From Gammaproteobacteria bacterium (GTDB lineage Bacteria > Pseudomonadota > Gammaproteobacteria > Pseudomonadales > Azotimanducaceae): DNA of 10,187 bases. The first letter of the stretch is position 1, and each line of letters begins with the position of its first letter. Position numbers and translations under genes: made by a program. Of this stretch, positions 5,487 through 10,187 are shown piece by piece. Under the pieces are notes generated by a model that saw only the letters and a list, made by a program, of their open reading frames with translations, was not told where the DNA came from and did no database searches. The stretch covers positions 7,946 through 18,132 of the forward strand of contig PARM01000050.1 of the NCBI GenBank assembly GCA_002711495.1, written 5' to 3'.

Positions 5487-6734
5487 ATGCCGAAGACGCT
5501 GGCTGAATTCAGCATGCTAGATCCGCACGTGAACAGTGAACCTTGGGAAATGTATGCCGAGATCCACAAAGAGTGCCCCGTGTATCAGATGCCTGAGACT
5601 GGGGCTTTCCTTGTAACCAAGTATGACGATTTACGCCAAGTGCTCAGAGACCCCGAGACATTCTCTTCGGACGTAAGGGTAGCTAGTATGGGCCAGTTTG
5701 AAGAACTTCAGCGCTCGATTCTGGTTGAAGGCGGTGGCTGGGAGCACGTACAAACGCTTCAGCGAACAGATCCGCCAGAGCATGGCCGCTACCGCCGCCT
5801 GATCGATCGGGTTTTTACTATGAAGCGGGTTAAAGAACTCACACCCCGAATCGATAAGGTCGTATCAGATTTAATTGACAATTTCATTGACAGAGGAGAG
5901 TGTGACTTCAACGATGAATTTGCAATGCGGATGCCGGGAATTATCATCGCCGAGCAATTGGGGCTTGACCATAGCCAAGTTGGAACATTCAAACAGTGGG
6001 CAGATGCCATGCTGGGAGCAAGTCGGTCGGCAGTCGCAGGTGAACAGGAGATCAGAGAGAATGCAAAACTAGAGTTAGAAGCTCAATTATTCTTCGCAAA
6101 AATTTTCGAAGACAGGAGATCGAACCCTCAAGATGACTTAATGTCCGCGTTTGTCCACTCTCAGACCGAGAATGAGGACCCCCTCTCTATGCACGAACTT
6201 CAAAATATGATGCATCAACTCATCACAGGTGGATTTGAAACAACTCAAAGTGCGATAAATCACGGGATGTGGGCATTAATTAGATATCCAAAACTTGTCG
6301 GCCAGCTGAAAAACGATAAATCCCTTTTAAAGCCTTTCATTGAGGAAGTACTTCGTTGGGAGGCCCCTGTGCAATTCCTTGCTCGACGAGCTACAAAAGA
6401 GGTTGAACTCAATGGAACGCTAATTCCAAAAGACAGCATGATTCTTGTGGGTTATGGTCCGGCTAGCCGCGACGAGAGTAAATTTTCTTGTCCTCATCAA
6501 TTCGATATCCAGCGTCCAAACGTAGGGGCTCACCTCGCTTTTGGGAGTGGCGGGCATTTTTGTCCTGGAGCTCTGCTTGCGAGGCAGGAGATGATGAGCT
6601 CATTTGGTGCCCTGATAGATCGATTAGATAACATAAAACTAGCAAAGCCGTTACCTGAGCCCGTTCATAATTTCAGCTTGTTTTTTCTTCCGATGAAGGA
6701 ATTTAATGTTAAGTTTACTAAAGCAAAAAGTTGA
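5487..6734 (+). CDS. Cytochrome P450 (soluble bacterial class)
   Basis: This 415-residue protein has the full set of P450 landmarks and no membrane anchor. Helix C carries TDPPEHGRYRR (94-104); the I-helix oxygen-activation motif is GGFETT (248-253); ExxR is E287-V-L-R290, followed by ARRATKEVELNG and the GPASRDE segment (324-330); the heme loop is FGSGGHFCPG (352-361) with C359 as the axial thiolate. Bacterial P450s of this kind hydroxylate small hydrophobic molecules using electrons from a ferredoxin and its reductase. No such partner is encoded within the visible neighbourhood, so it must borrow one. ATG 5487 has GGAAG 8 bp upstream. It is divergent from exonuclease III and convergent with the DUF6607 gene (29 bp gap). 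The substrate cannot be read from sequence. Confidence 0.95.
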   Translation: MPKTLAEFSMLDPHVNSEPWEMYAEIHKECPVYQMPETGAFLVTKYDDLRQVLRDPETFSSDVRVASMGQFEELQRSILVEGGGWEHVQTLQRTDPPEHGRYRRLIDRVFTMKRVKELTPRIDKVVSDLIDNFIDRGECDFNDEFAMRMPGIIIAEQLGLDHSQVGTFKQWADAMLGASRSAVAGEQEIRENAKLELEAQLFFAKIFEDRRSNPQDDLMSAFVHSQTENEDPLSMHELQNMMHQLITGGFETTQSAINHGMWALIRYPKLVGQLKNDKSLLKPFIEEVLRWEAPVQFLARRATKEVELNGTLIPKDSMILVGYGPASRDESKFSCPHQFDIQRPNVGAHLAFGSGGHFCPGALLARQEMMSSFGALIDRLDNIKLAKPLPEPVHNFSLFFLPMKEFNVKFTKAKS

Positions 6735-6763
6735 GAAACTTTATAGATAATCGAAAAAATCAA

Positions 6764-7909
6764 TTATTTATCATGGATTTGCACATACTTTTCAAATCTT
6801 TTTTCAATTTCTTCTTTTATACCTTTTTCGTCACTAAGCTCACCCGAATCGATTGAATTAGCGAGGGCCATCATGCTAAAAAGCATACTGGTGTCATCCT
6901 CGGCTCTTGAAATTGAAAAGGATTTTTCACTGCGAAAAACCTTTCCCCATTTGTCTCTCACTAGACCCCAAAAAACACCCGTATTCTCCCAATACCTGTC
7001 TCCTGCAGAGAAATCATGACCCTCGATTCTTTCATACCTGTTAAAACCGAGCTCCTGCGCAATGATCGATGAAACCTTGCCCATGTCGCCTCTAGCTTTG
7101 AAATTTCGCTCCTCATGAATCCATCCTGACGGAGTTATCGTGTGACGATTTGTACCAACCAAGGCATCGTAGTCATCACGGACGCTGAATTCTCTTCTTG
7201 GCAGAGGCCTCCAGGTTTTCATGCTTTCCCAGGTTGACACACCGCCCTCATGCGCCCAGCGCCCAAAACTCTCGTATCGAGGGGAGTCATCGACCTGAAA
7301 AACCGCCTGGGTCCAAGTTCCCCTTACTTTTTCCTTATCGAGCTGCAATGGCAGCCATGTATTCTGACCCTTGTATTCGATTAAAAGAGTGTTCTCGAAT
7401 TTCCAATCCTGGCGCCAGTGCTTTATTACAAAGGGCCCTTTTATCTTTTCGTCTTCATCTTGCATAAACATTACCAGGATGTGCTGAAGAGATATAAAGT
7501 CCTCTTCTTCACGCACAACATAGACATACTCGGTCCCCCAAGATTGATAGGGCCTTGGCGGAACATAGGGACTCAGGTACCCAACGGATTCAAGAAAATC
7601 AAAGGACGCTCTGTAAGGGCCCTGCATAGCAAGTATTGCTAGTCGGTCTTTTGCTTTTTTCGTCAAATTCGGAGCTTGTAGCTCAGTCCAATGAAGGCTG
7701 GGTGTGCTCGCAAGGCGCAGGGGAGCCCCGACTGTTGTGCCACCTCTTGGCTTCATTTCGTCGCCGTCAGTATATGGCCAAGAAAAAGTGTACCTGCTTA
7801 CGTCAGGAGTTGCTGATGTCTCTGAAAGAACCTCCAAAGACAAAAACAAGAGAATAAACGCTCCCATGCACGCAGTGAATAAGGATCTAAAGTTTAAAGA
7901 ATTTGCCAT
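6764..7909 (-). CDS. DUF6607-like exported protein
   Basis: This 381-residue protein has an N-terminal hydrophobic segment (about residues 10-29, then SETSA) that reads as a signal peptide; the cysteine at 14 is not in a lipobox. Conserved-looking blocks are YQSWGTEYVYVV (121-132), LQHILVMFM (141-149), KHWRQDWKFE (163-172), GTWTQAVFQVDDSPRY (197-212), TWRPLPRREFSVRDDYD (232-248) and ITPSGWIHEERN (258-269). I recognise these as DUF6607, whose function is unknown to me. Many Trp, His and Arg residues could form a ligand site. It is divergent from the TonB-dependent receptor across 106 bp holding a Fur box, suggesting a role with that receptor, perhaps periplasmic. ATG 7909 follows AAGGGGGG at about 4 bp, a tight spacing. 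The C-terminal 30 residues are highly charged and probably helical. Confidence 0.75.
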   Translation of the reverse strand: MANSLNFRSLFTACMGAFILLFLSLEVLSETSATPDVSRYTFSWPYTDGDEMKPRGGTTVGAPLRLASTPSLHWTELQAPNLTKKAKDRLAILAMQGPYRASFDFLESVGYLSPYVPPRPYQSWGTEYVYVVREEEDFISLQHILVMFMQDEDEKIKGPFVIKHWRQDWKFENTLLIEYKGQNTWLPLQLDKEKVRGTWTQAVFQVDDSPRYESFGRWAHEGGVSTWESMKTWRPLPRREFSVRDDYDALVGTNRHTITPSGWIHEERNFKARGDMGKVSSIIAQELGFNRYERIEGHDFSAGDRYWENTGVFWGLVRDKWGKVFRSEKSFSISRAEDDTSMLFSMMALANSIDSGELSDEKGIKEEIEKRFEKYVQIHDK

Positions 7910-7948
7910 TTTTCCCCCCTTGGGTGAGGACTTCTACTTTTAAATAGG

Positions 7949-7967
7949 AATGATTATTATTTGCATT
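7949..7967. promoter_or_regulatory. Fur box between DUF6607 gene and TonB receptor
   Basis: AATGATTATTATTTGCATT matches TGATAATnATTATCA at 11 of 14 core positions (7951-7965) and has symmetric AATG/CATT ends. It overlaps the probable -35 of the receptor promoter and lies centrally between the two divergent genes, so iron-bound Fur could repress both. Confidence 0.65.
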
Positions 7968-7989
7968 TAATAACACTTCTTATTATTAT
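7961..7989 (+). promoter_or_regulatory. Probable TonB-receptor promoter
   Basis: TTGCAT (7961-7966) and TATTAT (7984-7989) are 17 bp apart. The -10 matches at five of six bases; the -35 keeps only TTG. The Fur box covers the -35. Transcription would start near 7996, about 20 nt before the receptor ATG. Confidence 0.5.
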
Positions 7990-8015
7990 CCCCACTTTTC
8001 TTTTGGAGACAAATA

Positions 8016-10187
8016 ATGAGATCAACGGTGTTATACGCTCTCGGCTTTCTAATGGCCTCTTTCAGCCTGAATATCCATGCCGAGGTTGAAGAAGAGATTA
8101 CGGTTGTCGGAACTAGAACGGAAAGATCCATAAATGATCTCGCGTCCACGGTCAATGTTATCTCCTCCGACAGGATCGAGGAGGAGCTCAGTAGGGACAT
8201 AGCTGACCTAATAAGATTTGAGCCTGGCGTAAGTGTAGGGGGGACAGGCAGTCGATTCGGTTTATCAGGATTTTCGATACGAGGAATAGGAGAAAATCGA
8301 GTTCTAACGTTAGTGGATGGGATTCGTATACCTGACGAATATAGCTTTGGTGGCTTTATGGATTCACGCAGGGATTTTGTCGATATAGATAGCCTCAATC
8401 GTGTGGAAATCGCGAGGGGGCCGGTTTCCTCTCTTTGGGGCAGTGATGCATTGGGGGGAGTGGTATCCTTCACCACGAAGTCTGCGAGGAACCTAATAAA
8501 GGATTCTGAAAACACTCATGCAAGTGCGAAGATTGGCTATTCGAGCGTCGACTCTTCCACTGTTGGCACTTTGACTCTCGCTGCAGCGAATGAGACTTTC
8601 GCTGGCATGCTCATCTACACCCGTAGGGATGGAGAGGAGACTGAGAACGCGGGAGGTAACAGCGATTTCGGACCGGCGCGAGAGGAACCAGATGTTCAGG
8701 AAATAGAATCGAACAATCTCCTAGCGAAACTTAGCTGGCTTCCCAGTGAGGGGCACGAGCTAACATTGAGTGTCGACTACCTAGAAAATGAAACAGACAC
8801 CAACATATTCTCGGACGCGGGGACGTCCGTATTTGGAACGAGGATTAACGATCGGATCACAAATGATGAGAAGGAGCGGACTCGTTATAGCCTCTCTTAT
8901 AAATTCGATGGCGAATTTCCATTAGCGAGCCAGGTTCGCGCGTCGATCTATCATCAGGAATCTGAATCGGTTCAGTTCCTCACCGAATCACGGACCCCGC
9001 CACCCTTTATTGCTAATCAGACTAGAACGCGGCAATCGACCTTTAATCAGGAAATCGATGGGATTACAATCCAAGCAACCAAAGAGCTTGCAATTGGCAA
9101 TTCGGATCACACCGTCACGTACGGGATGGATTATTATGAAACCACCGTTGAAACGCTCCGAAATGGCAGGGTGGTAGATGCTGCAGGCTCGGTCGTTCCC
9201 GAAAGGTTGCCGTTCCCGACTCGGGGCTTTCCTACCACCGAAGTTGAAAACTTAGCCTTTTTCCTTCAAAACGAGATTGCCTTGTTAGACGGAAAGCTTT
9301 TGCTAACGCCTGGCATTAGATACGATGATTTCGAGGCTAACCCAGAGGGTGATGCGATATATTTAGATCCTCGACAAGGAAATCCCGAACCCTCCTCCTT
9401 TGATGATTCGGAAGTAAGCGCAAAGTTTGGAGCGCTTTATCGATTCAACGATAGCCTTTCAGCCTTCGCAGTTTACAGTGAAGGATTCAGGGCTCCGCCG
9501 TTTGACGACGTTAACGTGGGATTCACAAACTTTGCGAGTGGATACACGACACTACCAAACCCGGATCTCGAATCTGAAACCAGTGAGAGCTGGGAGCTCG
9601 GCCTAAGGCTGTCTGGAGATTATTACAGCGCTTCTCTTGCAGTATTTACAAATGAATATGAAAACTTCATCGAGAGTTTTGCGGCTGCCGGTTTCGATCC
9701 CTTTCGGGGCCTTTTATTGTTTCAATCTCAAAATATAGGAGAGGCCGAGATAGAGGGCGCCGAACTAAAACTTGATGCGAATCTAGAGGGTATTGGATTT
9801 GATAACTTCTTTTTTAGAGCCGCAGTGGCCTATGCTGAAGGAGAGAATTCAGAGGACGACACGCCCCTCGACTCGATTGAGCCACTCACTGCGGTACTCG
9901 GGTTAGCATACGATGCTCCGAATGGAAAATGGGGAACCAACCTTGTCTGGACACTTGTCAAGAATAAAGACAGCAGTGATATAGAAAACCCTTGCGTTCC
10001 GGGGGTTCCCTTTAATGGCAGAAACCCCTGTAGGCTTTCGACAGCTGGTTATGGGATCCTCGATTTGATGGGTTTTTACAGAGTAAACGAGAGCCTAGAA
10101 ATTAATGCGGGCATCTATAATTTGACCGATAAAGAGTACATCCGTTGGATAGATACTGGATCGATTGGCTCAGATTCCGCTCAAAGG
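8016..10187 (+). CDS. TonB-dependent heme/hemoglobin-type receptor (3' end cut by window)
   Basis: The frame is open for 724 codons from ATG 8016 (GGAG 7 bp upstream) to the window edge; only the last few tens of residues seem missing. It has a signal peptide (1-22, ending NIHA), a TonB-box-like EEEITVVGTRT (25-35) and a plug domain with LVDGIRIPD (99-107) and VEIARGPVSSLWGSDALGGVVSF in the usual place (130-152). The 22-strand barrel follows. FRAPPFDD (491-498) and PNPDLESET (514-522) are the FRAP and NPNL signatures of heme and hemoglobin receptors. Two cysteines (660, 672) probably close an outer loop. It imports an iron source across the outer membrane using TonB energy. No histidine lies between FRAP and NPDL, unlike classical heme receptors, so the ligand is uncertain. 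It is divergent from the DUF6607 gene and probably Fur-repressed. Confidence 0.93.
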   Translation, partial: MRSTVLYALGFLMASFSLNIHAEVEEEITVVGTRTERSINDLASTVNVISSDRIEEELSRDIADLIRFEPGVSVGGTGSRFGLSGFSIRGIGENRVLTLVDGIRIPDEYSFGGFMDSRRDFVDIDSLNRVEIARGPVSSLWGSDALGGVVSFTTKSARNLIKDSENTHASAKIGYSSVDSSTVGTLTLAAANETFAGMLIYTRRDGEETENAGGNSDFGPAREEPDVQEIESNNLLAKLSWLPSEGHELTLSVDYLENETDTNIFSDAGTSVFGTRINDRITNDEKERTRYSLSYKFDGEFPLASQVRASIYHQESESVQFLTESRTPPPFIANQTRTRQSTFNQEIDGITIQATKELAIGNSDHTVTYGMDYYETTVETLRNGRVVDAAGSVVPERLPFPTRGFPTTEVENLAFFLQNEIALLDGKLLLTPGIRYDDFEANPEGDAIYLDPRQGNPEPSSFDDSEVSAKFGALYRFNDSLSAFAVYSEGFRAPPFDDVNVGFTNFASGYTTLPNPDLESETSESWELGLRLSGDYYSASLAVFTNEYENFIESFAAAGFDPFRGLLLFQSQNIGEAEIEGAELKLDANLEGIGFDNFFFRAAVAYAEGENSEDDTPLDSIEPLTAVLGLAYDAPNGKWGTNLVWTLVKNKDSSDIENPCVPGVPFNGRNPCRLSTAGYGILDLMGFYRVNESLEINAGIYNLTDKEYIRWIDTGSIGSDSAQR

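Noticed and set aside
6735..6763. Possible bidirectional terminator between the convergent P450 and DUF6607 genes
   Set aside because: The interval has only an AT-rich imperfect inverted repeat (ATAAT...ATTAT) with no GC stem, so an intrinsic terminator cannot be supported.
7967..8515. 182-codon minus-strand open frame inside the TonB receptor gene
   Set aside because: It is antisense to the receptor's signal peptide and plug, has a composition expected of a shadow frame (Ser/Arg/Pro-rich) and shows no recognisable domain.
1..10187. CRISPR arrays, tRNA or rRNA genes, insertion sequences, attachment sites
   Set aside because: No regularly spaced repeats, cloverleaf-like segments, transposase or integrase sequences, or long direct or inverted repeats were found by eye on either strand.

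Overview
The window looks like a chromosomal segment of a Gram-negative proteobacterium, most likely a marine-type gammaproteobacterium. Evidence: a TonB-dependent outer-membrane receptor, Escherichia-like OxyR and exonuclease III, two good Fur boxes, and moderate, slightly AT-rich composition. I see no tRNA, rRNA, CRISPR, insertion sequence, integrase or long repeat. The species is not identifiable from the sequence alone.

Layout. (1) 1-957, + strand: the 3' end of a type 2 orotidine-5'-phosphate decarboxylase gene, a secreted YceI-like protein (GTG start), and a possible 21-codon leader ORF that overlaps the next start. (2) 954-5311, an oxidative-stress block: oxyR (+, TTG start, both redox cysteines kept at 199 and 208) faces tail-to-tail a minus-strand set read in the order exonuclease III, rubrerythrin, heterodisulfide-reductase-like Fe-S protein, DUF3501 protein. 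The 188-bp region before rubrerythrin holds a candidate OxyR site (ATAG-N7-CTAT), a near-consensus Fur box and a small palindrome over the probable -10. An intrinsic terminator separates rubrerythrin from the Fe-S gene. The exonuclease III gene has no ATG, GTG or TTG start that would keep its catalytic N terminus; it appears to start at ATT. (3) 5312-6734: a divergent promoter region and a complete cytochrome P450 with no redox partner nearby. (4) 6764-10187, an iron-acquisition block: a DUF6607-type exported protein (-) and a heme/hemoglobin-type TonB-dependent receptor (+, running off the right edge), divergent around one Fur box.

How the genes may work together (inference): OxyR senses peroxide; rubrerythrin would remove peroxide, possibly fed with electrons by the adjacent Fe-S protein because it has no rubredoxin domain of its own; DUF3501 is an uncharacterised partner; exonuclease III repairs oxidised DNA. 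Fur sites at rubrerythrin and at the receptor would tie peroxide defence to iron supply. The rubrerythrin/Fe-S/DUF3501 set with its dual OxyR/Fur-like control region is the best candidate for an under-described system here.
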